Shown here one piece after another: positions 9,082 to 16,822 of a stretch of 64,000 nucleotides of DNA. This DNA comes from CAZPWQ01 sp964590495 (lineage in GTDB: Bacteria > Bacteroidota > Rhodothermia > Balneolales > Balneolaceae), in the NCBI GenBank assembly GCA_964590495.1, contig CAZPWQ010000005.1:1-64000 (forward strand). The letters run 5' to 3'. Below the pieces are notes generated by a model that did not search any database, was not told where the DNA came from, and worked only from the letters and a program-made list of their open reading frames with translations. How positions within the stretch are numbered: position 1 is the first letter of the stretch; the number at the start of each line of letters is the position of its first letter. The position numbers and the translations under genes are program-made.

Positions 9082-9849
9082 ATGCTTGATCAAATAATTA
9101 ATACAGCGAAAAAAGCCGGAGAGGCAATTCTGGATTACTATAGTGAAGATGTAGAGGTTGTCAAAAAAGATGATAATTCTCCTCTTACTAAAGCAGATCT
9201 GGCGGCTCATAAAATCATAGTAAATGCCCTGAAGGAAATGGATCCGGATACACCTGTGATTTCGGAAGAATCAGGAGTGCCTGATTTTGAGGAACGGAGT
9301 GAATGGACAAAATTCTGGATTGTAGATCCGCTTGACGGAACTAAAGAATTTATTAAAAAGAATGATGAGTTTACTGTCAATATAGCTTTAATAGATGACG
9401 GGAAACCCGTCATGGGCGTTGTCTACATTCCCGCCGCAGATGTTACTTATTTTGCTTCGCGGGAAAAAGGGGCTTTTAAGCAGATTGGTAATGAAACACC
9501 TATAAGAATTTTTTCGGAGCCGGGTAGTAAAGATAGACGGCTTAAAGCTGTACAAAGCAGGTCGCACGGTTCCGATACTCTGATTAAAGATCTTGCTCAA
9601 AAGGGTATCGATGTTCATGAAACCATACCTGCAGGAAGTTCTCTGAAATTTTGTCTCGTTGCCGAGGGTAAGGCAGATATCTATCCCCGAATGGGACCAA
9701 CAATGGAATGGGATGTTGCTGCAGGAGATTGTGTGTACCGTTACTCAGCCGAAAAAGGAGAACATTCATCACCGCTGTCATACAATAAAGCTGATTTGAA
9801 GAACGGAAGTTTTTTAATCGGTCTGGATGACTCCGATGTTAAACTGTAG
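9082..9849 (+). CDS. cysQ: 3'(2'),5'-bisphosphate nucleotidase CysQ
   Basis: Magnesium-dependent phosphatase of the inositol monophosphatase superfamily. It removes the 3' phosphate from PAP (and PAPS), preventing build-up of this inhibitory by-product of PAPS-using reactions. The length of 255 residues is typical. Metal ligands are visible in the E-E pair at 62-63 (SEESG) and in DPLDGTKEF (82-90); GSSLKF (185-190) and WDVAAGD (210-216) complete the active site. It sits directly before cysC, cysD and cysN, which fits recycling of PAP made after sulfate activation. Confidence 0.95.
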   Translation: MLDQIINTAKKAGEAILDYYSEDVEVVKKDDNSPLTKADLAAHKIIVNALKEMDPDTPVISEESGVPDFEERSEWTKFWIVDPLDGTKEFIKKNDEFTVNIALIDDGKPVMGVVYIPAADVTYFASREKGAFKQIGNETPIRIFSEPGSKDRRLKAVQSRSHGSDTLIKDLAQKGIDVHETIPAGSSLKFCLVAEGKADIYPRMGPTMEWDVAAGDCVYRYSAEKGEHSSPLSYNKADLKNGSFLIGLDDSDVKL

Positions 9850-9866
9850 CAAATAACCGTTTCGAA

Positions 9867-9900
9867 TAATTCAAAATTGAGATTAAAAATTCAACATTAA
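9867..9900 (+). repeat. AT-rich TTCAA-type element before cysC
   Basis: The spacer between cysQ and cysC consists of TTCAAAATT, ATTCAACATT and related words, the same family as 42-109 and 11540-11572. The cysC ATG follows at 9904 without a recognisable Shine-Dalgarno sequence. Confidence 0.5.
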
Positions 9901-9903
9901 ATA

Positions 9904-10431
9904 ATGAGTGAAAAAAAATTAAAACCGGCAGTACTCTGGTTCACCGGATTGTCGGGATCGGGAAAAAGCACGATTTCGGAAAAAGTATATCCAATCCTGA
10001 AAGAACGTGGATACCGGGTTGAGCATCTTGACGGGGATGCCATCCGCGACATATTTCCCAAAACAGGTTTTTCGCGTGAAGAACGCACAGCTCATATCAA
10101 AAGAGTGGGATATCTTGCCAGCCGGCTTCAGGCTCACGGGGTATTTGTGATTGGATCGTTCATATCGCCTTACCAGGATGCAAGAGATTTTGTGCGTGAT
10201 CTGTGTGAAGATTTCGTGGAAATCTACATTTCCACACCGCTCGAAGAATGTGAGCGTCGCGACGTCAAGGGCTTGTATGAGAAGGCACGAAAGGGAGAGA
10301 TAACCCAATTTACGGGAATAGACGATCCGTATGAAGAGCCTGAGAACCCTGAACTTGAGATCGATACCACGGGCATATCGGCAGACGAAGCAGTTCAGAT
10401 GGTTATTGATTATTTGGAAGAGCGGAGTTGA
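9904..10431 (+). CDS. cysC: Adenylyl-sulfate (APS) kinase CysC
   Basis: Phosphorylates APS on the 3' hydroxyl with ATP to give PAPS. It is a single-domain kinase of 175 residues. Walker A is GLSGSGKST (15-23). LDGD (42-45), the APS-binding FISPY (87-91) and the lid stretch KGLYEKARKGEITQFTG (122-138) followed by IDDPYEEP are all present. As a free-standing protein it is not fused to CysN, whose gene lies downstream. It is transcribed with cysQ and cysD/cysN in the same direction. Confidence 0.96.
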   Translation: MSEKKLKPAVLWFTGLSGSGKSTISEKVYPILKERGYRVEHLDGDAIRDIFPKTGFSREERTAHIKRVGYLASRLQAHGVFVIGSFISPYQDARDFVRDLCEDFVEIYISTPLEECERRDVKGLYEKARKGEITQFTGIDDPYEEPENPELEIDTTGISADEAVQMVIDYLEERS

Positions 10432-10495
10432 ACACCTTACTAAGGCGGCTTCCGATTTAAGTGTTTTCTTAATGGTTATTGTAACATCAAATTCT

Positions 10496-10503
10496 TAACT
10501 TTG
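10496..10503 (+). promoter_or_regulatory. Possible Bacteroidota-type -7 element before cysD
   Basis: TAACTTTG fits the TAnnTTTG -7 consensus of Bacteroidota sigma-A promoters and lies 35 bases before the cysD ATG. No TTG is found at the expected 17-23 base distance (the nearest ends 14 bases upstream), so this is tentative. Confidence 0.3.
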
Positions 10504-10537
10504 TGCGCTTTAGCAGAAAAGAATAATATTTGTTTAT

Positions 10538-11443
10538 ATGAAGTTATATAAGTTGAGCCATATTCGGCAGCTCGAAGCCGAGTCTATTTATGTTATGAGA
10601 GAGGTGGCAGCACAGTTTGAAAAACCTGTTCTGCTGTTTTCCGGCGGTAAAGATTCCATCACCATGGCACGTTTGGCCCAAAAAGCATTCTGGCCGGGCA
10701 AAATTCCCTTTCCGTTTATGCATATCGATACTGGGCATAATTTCGATGAGACGATCCGTTTCCGCGATGAATTGATGGAAGAACTGGGGGTTGAACTCAT
10801 TGTTGCAAGTGTCCAGGATTCTATTGACGAAGGTCGGGTAAAGGAGGAGAAAGGGCCGAATGCCAGCCGCAATAAGCTGCAAACGACTACGCTGCTGGAT
10901 GCTATTGAAGAATACGGTTTTGATGCCGCCTTCGGTGGTGCACGACGCGATGAGGAGAAGGCACGGGCCAAGGAACGTTTCTTCTCGCACCGCGATGAAT
11001 TCGGGCAATGGGATCCGAAGAATCAGCGTCCCGAATTGTGGAACTTATTCAACGGAAACAAACATATAGGCGAACATTTCCGCATTTTTCCACTGAGTAA
11101 CTGGACGGAAATGGATGTATGGCAATATATTGCTGCCGAGGATCTTGAAATTCCACAGATTTACTTCTCCCATCAGCGAGAAGTGGTAAAACGCAATGGC
11201 ATTTACCTGGCAAAATCGCCCCATATTACGCTTGCCGATGGCGAGGAATATATCGACAAAACAATTCGCTTTCGAACGATTGGAGATATGACGAATACCG
11301 GTGCGTTTGAATCGGATGCAACCACCATCGCCCAGATTATTGAAGAAGTCGCATCTGCCCGTATTACCGAAAGAGGTAACCGCACAGATGATAAAAGATC
11401 GGAAGCGGCCATGGAAGAACGTAAAAAAGAGGGATATTTTTAA
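10538..11443 (+). CDS. cysD: Sulfate adenylyltransferase subunit 2 CysD
   Basis: Catalytic subunit of the CysDN ATP sulfurylase, which makes APS and pyrophosphate from sulfate and ATP, driven by GTP hydrolysis on CysN. It has the normal 301 residues. The PP-loop SGGKDS is at 35-40, followed by the conserved FIGGARRDEEKARAKER-like stretch (here AFGGARRDEEKARAKERFFS) and RPELWNLFNG. The C-terminal TIRFRTIGDMTNTGAFES carries 'GDM' where enterobacterial CysD has 'GCY'. It is followed by cysN after a 134-base AT-rich spacer. Confidence 0.97.
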   Translation: MKLYKLSHIRQLEAESIYVMREVAAQFEKPVLLFSGGKDSITMARLAQKAFWPGKIPFPFMHIDTGHNFDETIRFRDELMEELGVELIVASVQDSIDEGRVKEEKGPNASRNKLQTTTLLDAIEEYGFDAAFGGARRDEEKARAKERFFSHRDEFGQWDPKNQRPELWNLFNGNKHIGEHFRIFPLSNWTEMDVWQYIAAEDLEIPQIYFSHQREVVKRNGIYLAKSPHITLADGEEYIDKTIRFRTIGDMTNTGAFESDATTIAQIIEEVASARITERGNRTDDKRSEAAMEERKKEGYF

Positions 11444-11539
11444 TTTTAATGTTGAATCCTGAAACTAAAGTATAATCGGAGATTAAAGTTTTGGATTCGA
11501 CTTCAATTGCAAAAACTACTCAAGAATCTGTCAGAAAAT

Positions 11540-11572
11540 AATTCAATATTTAACATTCAAAATTCAAAATTA
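11540..11572 (+). repeat. AT-rich TTCAAAATT element before cysN
   Basis: ATTCAATATTTAACATT is followed by two copies of CAAAATT in tandem, six bases before the cysN ATG. It is the same word family as the elements near etfA and cysC. No Shine-Dalgarno sequence is visible. Confidence 0.5.
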
Positions 11573-11577
11573 CTCAG

Positions 11578-12855
11578 ATGAGTAATAAAAAAGAAGCGAA
11601 TAAATACCTGGACATGGATCTCCTCCGGTTCACCACAGCTGGCAGCGTAGACGACGGTAAAAGTACCCTGATAGGACGCCTGCTCTACGATTCAAAGTCC
11701 ATTTTTGATGATCAGATGGAAGCTATCGAGGAATCGAGCAGGAAAAAGGGGGATGAATATACAAACCTGGCGCTATTGACCGACGGCCTTTCCGCCGAAC
11801 GGGAGCAGGGCATTACCATTGATGTAGCCTATCGCTATTTTTCTACTCCCAACAGAAAATTTATTATTGCCGATACGCCGGGACATGTCCAGTATACCCG
11901 GAACATGGTAACCGGTGCGTCCACGGCCAACCTGGCCATTATCCTGGTGGATGCCCGAAACGGCGTCATTGAACAAACCTGCCGCCACTCTTTCATCGCT
12001 ACGCTGCTGCAGATAAAGCATATTGTTCTCTGCGTAAACAAAATGGATCTGGTGGATTACAGCGAACAGCGGTTTGACGAAATAAAACATGAGTTCAAAA
12101 CCTTCTCGTCCAAACTGGATGTGCCTGATATTACCTATATCCCCATCAGCGCCCTGTACGGGGATAATGTAGTGGAAAAGTCTAAAAAAATGTCTTGGTA
12201 CGATGGAGGTACGTTGCTGTATAACCTGGAGAATGTGCAGGTGGACAGTGATTACAATCATGTTGACAGCCGTTTTCCGGTACAATGGGTTACCCGGCCG
12301 CAGTCTACAGAATATCCCGACTATCGTGGCTATGCAGGAAGGGTTGCCGGCGGTGTATTTAAGCCGGGAGATGAGGTTATCGCCCTGCCGTCGGGCTTTA
12401 CGAGCAAAATTAAAAGCGTGGAAACCTTCGAGAATGAGGAGGATGAGGTATACTCCCCGATGTCAATTAATATGACGCTTGAAGAGGATATCGACATCAG
12501 CCGCGGCGATATGATCGCCAAACCGGATAACCAGCCTCATGTAGGACAGGATATCGAGCTGATGGTTTGCTGGTTGAATAAAAAACCGCTGCAGCCTAAT
12601 GGTAAATACGCCGTCAAACATACCACAAAAGATGTACGATGCATCATCAAGGAGGTAAAGTATAAGGTGAATATTAATACGCTTCACCGTGTGGAAGGCG
12701 ATAAAGAGATCGGCCTGAATGATATCGGCCGGATTCATATCCGGACTACCAAGCCGCTGTTCTACGACAGCTACAAGCGCAACCGGACAACAGGCAGCCT
12801 GATTCTTGTCGACGAGTTCACCAACGAAACCGTTGGCGCGGGGATGATTTTATAA
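11578..12855 (+). CDS. cysN: Sulfate adenylyltransferase subunit 1 (GTPase) CysN
   Basis: EF-Tu-like GTPase that couples GTP hydrolysis to APS formation by CysD. It has 425 residues, so it is the short form without a fused APS kinase, in agreement with the separate cysC. G1 is AGSVDDGKST (21-30), the switch I region has EREQGITIDVAY, G3 is DTPGH (99-103) and G4 is NKMD (154-157). Domains II and III follow (VQWVTRP; GRIHIRTTKPLF). It is the last gene of the sulfate block and ends before a palindrome shared with the convergent exonuclease gene. Confidence 0.97.
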   Translation: MSNKKEANKYLDMDLLRFTTAGSVDDGKSTLIGRLLYDSKSIFDDQMEAIEESSRKKGDEYTNLALLTDGLSAEREQGITIDVAYRYFSTPNRKFIIADTPGHVQYTRNMVTGASTANLAIILVDARNGVIEQTCRHSFIATLLQIKHIVLCVNKMDLVDYSEQRFDEIKHEFKTFSSKLDVPDITYIPISALYGDNVVEKSKKMSWYDGGTLLYNLENVQVDSDYNHVDSRFPVQWVTRPQSTEYPDYRGYAGRVAGGVFKPGDEVIALPSGFTSKIKSVETFENEEDEVYSPMSINMTLEEDIDISRGDMIAKPDNQPHVGQDIELMVCWLNKKPLQPNGKYAVKHTTKDVRCIIKEVKYKVNINTLHRVEGDKEIGLNDIGRIHIRTTKPLFYDSYKRNRTTGSLILVDEFTNETVGAGMIL

Positions 12856-12865
12856 TTGTGCTTTG

Positions 12866-12922
12866 GAATACCACTAAGACACTGAGAACACAAAATTGAT
12901 TGACCTAAGTGCCTTAGTATTC
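12866..12922. terminator. Inverted repeat at convergent ends of cysN and the exonuclease gene
   Basis: The arms are ACCACTAAGACACT (within 12866-12883) and AGTGCCTTAGTATTC (12908-12922). They form an imperfect hairpin between two genes that end toward each other. The sequence is related to the perfect palindrome at 36377-36416, which occupies the same kind of site. A bidirectional terminator role is inferred from position; neither side has a strong T-run. Confidence 0.5.
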
Positions 12923-12977
12923 GCCAGTAAGCGGATTATCAATTCGCTTTACAAAATCAGTTTATCCGCGGCTAAAA

Positions 12978-13685
12978 TCACTCTCCCTGGATTTCTCTGA
13001 GCTTTGTCATAGCCCGGCCCTGCAGGTTGTCAAAAATCTCTTTTGAAATGTCTCCCACCGTGTATTTGAGATGAAGCCAGACAATATACGTGGCCATCAC
13101 ATCTTCATAACAGTAATGTTCAATTTCAGCGAGCTCATTACGATTGAACATTTCCAGCACTTCATTTCCTTCCCCCGTTTGTTTGAAAGGTATATCAATC
13201 AAATATCCCAGGTGTTTCAGTTTTGGCCATGAGCTTGCTCCATAGTTACTGAATTCATCAAGAAGATCAACATTATGGTTACTGTAGCGATACCGGATAT
13301 CGTAATGATTGAGCCGGAGTGGCATTTGCAAACCGTGTTTCATCGCGCGGTAAGTAAGCAACGGGAGATCAAATCCACGTCCGTTATGATGAACCAGGCC
13401 GAAATCTTTGTACGTGCTTAATACCTCAAACAGCTTCTTTAAGCCCTCTTCTTCATCCTTGCCGTGCCAGGCCACTTTTTGTTTGGGAGCCCCGGTATTT
13501 TCTATCCACAGCCCCACCCAGGCGATCATTTTATGATACATAGGGGGAAGGAATCCGGTTTGATTCCTCGCCAGTTCTTCTCCCGCCTGAAGTAAAAGTG
13601 CCTCGTCGTCATCTTCAGGTTCACTGATAACTCTTCGGACAAACTCAAAATCCGGTATAGTCTCTACATCAAATACAAAAAACAT
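12978..13685 (-). CDS. PolB-type 3'-5' exonuclease family protein
   Basis: DnaQ/RNase H-like fold of the predicted PolB-like 3'-5' exonuclease family (DNA_pol_B_exo2), 235 residues. The three acidic motifs are visible: Exo I in FDVETIP (residues 4-10), Exo II in HHNGRGFDLPLL (about 98-109) and Exo III in YCYEDVMATYIVW (about 191-203). No polymerase domain is attached. A role in trimming DNA or RNA 3' ends is likely, but the substrate is unknown. The gene stands alone on the minus strand, and a truncated asparaginase remnant lies just upstream. Confidence 0.82.
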   Translation of the reverse strand: MFFVFDVETIPDFEFVRRVISEPEDDDEALLLQAGEELARNQTGFLPPMYHKMIAWVGLWIENTGAPKQKVAWHGKDEEEGLKKLFEVLSTYKDFGLVHHNGRGFDLPLLTYRAMKHGLQMPLRLNHYDIRYRYSNHNVDLLDEFSNYGASSWPKLKHLGYLIDIPFKQTGEGNEVLEMFNRNELAEIEHYCYEDVMATYIVWLHLKYTVGDISKEIFDNLQGRAMTKLREIQGE

Positions 13686-13708
13686 AAACTAAAATATTTA
13701 TAAGCATA

Positions 13709-13894
13709 TTAAACGGACATTTCACCAGCCAAATTCCTTTCAAAATTCTTATTTACATTATCAATATCCGTACGATTTCCCAAAAGATACATTAATTTTG
13801 TCAGCGATGCCCCGGTTGTCATATCAGCGGTACTGAGAGCACCCAGTTCAAGGGCTATGCGTCCGCTTTCTAGACGCTTCATCTCAACTTCAGC
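13709..13894 (-). pseudogene. ansA: C-terminal remnant of a type I L-asparaginase gene
   Basis: The minus strand carries 61 codons after a TAG stop, ending with TAA. The peptide contains ALELGALSTADMTTGASLTK followed by LMYLLGN and then FERNLAGEMSV. This is the distinctive C-terminus of type I asparaginases (DMT, T/A, LTKL.YLL, and a final NL.GE.. stretch). The whole N-terminal catalytic part is missing, and nothing similar is seen upstream as far as 14224. I read it as a decayed gene fragment left by a deletion. It is too short to be active. Confidence 0.8.
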
Positions 13895-14224
13895 CTAAAC
13901 AAAGATGGTCCAGCAATCCCTCTTTAATTCCCCGCTACCGTGTACGACTGCTGGCGGAAGAGGGACCTTCTTCTCCGTACCTCCAGAGTTACGCCCACGT
14001 TCATGGTTGACACCACACCAGCATATTTCTTTTATAAAATTGCAGAAAATTTTGGCTTCAAAACATAATTTTCTATTACTTACCAATAGTATCTAACCAA
14101 TTTGTACAAGTATGGCAGAAATAGTCCAATATAAAAGAATGCCTTTCTTTGACCTGCACTTGTACGTCCGAAAGTTCAGCATCGCACTTCATCTATCGAA
14201 AATTCAAAAAATGGGAGAACACCT
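13895..14224. other. Intergenic region before the EF-G paralogue
   Basis: Short open frames exist on both strands here, but neither resembles a protein. Two inverted repeats are visible: TCCCTCTT (13917-13924) with AAGAGGGA (13958-13965), and GTACAAGT (14104-14111) with ACTTGTAC (14158-14165). The second lies in the probable leader of the following gene, whose Shine-Dalgarno sequence GGGAGA is at about 14213. Confidence 0.5.
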
Positions 14225-16354
14225 ATGAATGTTTACAAACCCGCTAATATTCGTAACATCGTTTTATTGGGCCATGCCGGATCCGGTAAAACCACACTTG
14301 CCGAAACCATGCTTTTCGAATCCAACAGTAAAAACAGGAGAGGATCGGTCGAACAAAAATCAACTTCTTCAGACTATCGTGATATTGAACATGAAAAAGG
14401 GAAATCTGTTTTCGCAACTGTTCTGAATCTCGACTGGAGGGGAAGTAAAATCAACCTGATTGATACTCCGGGTACAGCCGATTATGTCGGAGAAGTTATA
14501 GGAGCGCTTCGTGTAGCGGATACTGCTATTTTTACATTAAACTCGGAATACGGCATTGAAGTTACCACTGAAGCATTCTGGCGATATACAGAAAAATACA
14601 GTATTCCTTCACTGTTTATAGTAAATAAGCCCGACAGCGAAAACTCAGACTTTCAAAGAACTGTGGACATGGCCAAAGAGCGATTTGGCCGCGGTGTTGT
14701 CGTTGTACAATATCCCTATAGCGAAGGTACGGATTTTCATGCGATCATCGATGTGTTGAAAATGACCATGTACGAATTTCCCGAAGATGGAGGAAAACCT
14801 GATAAATTACCTATCCCGGATTCCCAGAAAGCACAGGCAGATTTGATGCATAATGAACTCGTTGAGGCAGTAGCAGAAAATGATGAGACGTTATTGGATT
14901 TATATCTTGAGCAGGGTGAGCTGACAGAGAGCCAGATGCGTGAAGGTTTGCAGAAATCATTACTCCGGCGCGAAATTTTTCCACTGTTCTGCTGTTCTGC
15001 AAAACGGAATATAGGCTCCGGAAGAGTTATGGGATTCCTGGGGAATGTTTCTCCCAATCCGCTGGAGGCAAATCCTCCCAAACAAAAGGACGGCGATGAA
15101 CTGACGCTTGAACCTGACAATGATCCGATACTGTTTATGTTCAAGAACAGCGTGGAATCACATGTCGGAGATATGCTGTATTTTAAAATGTACGGCGGAA
15201 CAGCCCGGCCCGGAATTGACCTGGTTAATGACACCACGGGGAATAATGTGCGTTTATCCAGTTTATACCTGGTTAACGGTGATAAAAAAGATGAGGTAAA
15301 TGAAATCCACACAGGAGATATAGGGGCGGCGGTTAAGCTGAAAGATACGGGGGTGAATGATACGCTGCATTCCAAAGGAAAAAATATTTTCATTGAACCG
15401 ATTCATTTTCCGGAACCTACAATTCGGACGGCCATCCAATTGAGAAAGGAGGGGGAGGAAGATAAACTTGGAACTGCTCTGCACCAGTTGCAACGTGAAG
15501 ATCCTTCCATGCAGATTGAGCACAGCCGGGAACTAAACCAGGTGATTATCCAGGGACAAGGTGAGGAGCATCTGGCGGTTATCGAACATGCATTGAAAAG
15601 CCGTTTTAATCTGGATTTTGACTTTGTTCAGCCCCGGATCCCTTACCGGGAGACGATTACACGGGAGGTACGTACCTATTATCGCCACAAAAAACAATCG
15701 GGAGGAGCCGGTCAATTTGCTGAAGTGAGTCTGTTGCTGGAACCCCTGAAGAATACCATGCCGGAGCACAACGATTTAAAAGTCCGTGATGTGCAGGAAA
15801 TTGATCTCGAGTGGGGCGGTAAGCTGATCTTCAGAAACTGTATTGTAGGCGGAGTTATAGATAATCGTTTTATGCCGGCTATCCTGAAGGGAATTATGGA
15901 AAAGATGAAAAATGGTCCAATGAGTCAATGCAGAGTCCGGGATCTGCGAATTTCAGTCTATGACGGAGCGATGCATGCGGTTGATTCCAATGACGCTGCT
16001 TTTAAAGCTGCAGCACTGATGGCCTTTCGCGAGGGTTTTATGAAAGCCAATCCAAAGCTGATGGAACCGATTTACACCATAGAAGTTACCGTTCCGGCTG
16101 ATTATATGGGAGACGTAATGAGCGACATCAGCACCCGGAGAGGACAAATTATGGGTATGGATTCGGAAGGATCTATCCAGAAGATCAAAGCACAGGTGCC
16201 GCTGGAAGAACTGGATCATTACGCTACCCGCCTTAAATCGATTACACAGGGAAGCGCTTCCTATACCCGACAATTTTCCCATTATGCTGCTGTGCCCCGG
16301 GATATGCAAAAACGAATCACCGAACAGACGCTGGCAATGGAAGAGACGGGGTGA
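14225..16354 (+). CDS. Elongation factor G-like GTPase (EF-G2 type)
   Basis: Five-domain translational GTPase of 709 residues, similar to the 'elongation factor G-like' branch rather than the canonical translocase. G1 is GHAGSGKTT (16-24), G3 is DTPGTADY (80-87, where EF-G has DTPGHVDF) and G4 is NKPDSE (134-139, where EF-G has NKMD). Switch I reads DIEHEKGKSVFAT instead of the usual RGITI-type sequence. Domain IV has the typical GGAGQFAEVSL and VVGGVIDNRF-like loop. Proteins of this branch have uncertain roles, often linked to stress or ribosome handling. It has a good Shine-Dalgarno sequence and is monocistronic. Confidence 0.88.
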   Translation: MNVYKPANIRNIVLLGHAGSGKTTLAETMLFESNSKNRRGSVEQKSTSSDYRDIEHEKGKSVFATVLNLDWRGSKINLIDTPGTADYVGEVIGALRVADTAIFTLNSEYGIEVTTEAFWRYTEKYSIPSLFIVNKPDSENSDFQRTVDMAKERFGRGVVVVQYPYSEGTDFHAIIDVLKMTMYEFPEDGGKPDKLPIPDSQKAQADLMHNELVEAVAENDETLLDLYLEQGELTESQMREGLQKSLLRREIFPLFCCSAKRNIGSGRVMGFLGNVSPNPLEANPPKQKDGDELTLEPDNDPILFMFKNSVESHVGDMLYFKMYGGTARPGIDLVNDTTGNNVRLSSLYLVNGDKKDEVNEIHTGDIGAAVKLKDTGVNDTLHSKGKNIFIEPIHFPEPTIRTAIQLRKEGEEDKLGTALHQLQREDPSMQIEHSRELNQVIIQGQGEEHLAVIEHALKSRFNLDFDFVQPRIPYRETITREVRTYYRHKKQSGGAGQFAEVSLLLEPLKNTMPEHNDLKVRDVQEIDLEWGGKLIFRNCIVGGVIDNRFMPAILKGIMEKMKNGPMSQCRVRDLRISVYDGAMHAVDSNDAAFKAAALMAFREGFMKANPKLMEPIYTIEVTVPADYMGDVMSDISTRRGQIMGMDSEGSIQKIKAQVPLEELDHYATRLKSITQGSASYTRQFSHYAAVPRDMQKRITEQTLAMEETG

Positions 16355-16451
16355 TTATCTTACGGGCGTGGACGTTTAGTGGACGTTTACCAGAGTACCG
16401 CTACGCCATCCGGAGAGTAGAATTTCCTTACAATTTTTTCCTGCCCCACCT

Positions 16452-16508
16452 GTGTCATCCTGAGTGTAGGCTTCGGCGTATTCCCGAAGCCGGAACCGAA
16501 GGATCTCC
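16452..16508 (+). repeat. REP-like unit (copy A)
   Basis: It starts GTGTCATCCTGAGTGTA. A perfect 8-bp stem follows, GGCTTCGG (16469-16476) with CCGAAGCC (16484-16491), and a 7-base loop CGTATTC. It then continues GGAACCGAAGGATCTC. Flanks and loop length match copies at 45280-45337 and 58665-58726, while the stem sequence differs. Confidence 0.8.
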
Positions 16509-16554
16509 TCTTGCCTGACACTTTGCCCAAAAAAGGGGCTCTCTGCCCAACCAA

Positions 16555-16612
16555 CGAGATTCTTCGGCGGCGGGCCGGGAAAAATACCGGCCCTGGCTCA
16601 GAATGACAACGG
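16555..16612 (-). repeat. REP-like unit (copy A', inverted partner of A)
   Basis: Read on the minus strand it begins TTGTCATTCTGAG, has a stem GGGCCGG / CCGGCCC with an 8-base loop, and ends CGAAGAATCTCG. Together with copy A it forms a head-to-head pair about 45 bases apart. Confidence 0.7.
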
Positions 16613-16686
16613 GGGTAGAGAGTTTTTTAAATAAAGTTCTGTATACTTGTTCCAGTTGGCATCCCACCAATGCAGACAAAATTACC

Positions 16687-16774
16687 TGTCATCCTGCCTG
16701 TCCCGATGGATTTGATCGGGGAGACACCAAAAAGTGAACTGGAGCTGTTTATCAGCCAGTCGAAGGATCTCCCG
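16687..16774 (+). repeat. REP-like unit (copy B, divergent)
   Basis: It begins CTGTCATCCTGCCTG. The stem is TCCCGAT (16701-16707) / ATCGGGG (16715-16721) with a 7-base loop GGATTTG. The closing motif CGAAGGATCTC appears only about 40 bases further on (near 16761), so the copy looks disrupted by inserted or diverged sequence. Confidence 0.6.
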
Positions 16775-16822
16775 GAATCGAGCTACTATTGAGGTTCGGC
16801 AAGAGAGAGGGACGTGAGATAA

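Larger units (their letters stand above)
16355..16822. other. Intergenic repeat cluster between convergent genes
   Basis: The convergent gap after the EF-G paralogue and the OstA-like gene holds three REP-like units (listed separately) and no believable gene. The minus-strand open frame 16455-16679 reads through these repeats and is rejected. Confidence 0.6.

Noticed and set aside
13895..14096. Overlapping open frames on both strands (63 codons each)
   Set aside because: They are mirror images caused by a stop-poor stretch with inverted repeats; no conserved motif or start signal.
14737..15393. 218-codon open frame antisense to the EF-G paralogue
   Set aside because: Shadow of a well-supported gene; serine- and proline-rich translation typical of antisense frames.
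16455..16679. Minus-strand open frame of 74 codons
   Set aside because: It reads through REP-like copies A and A'; repeat DNA without coding character.
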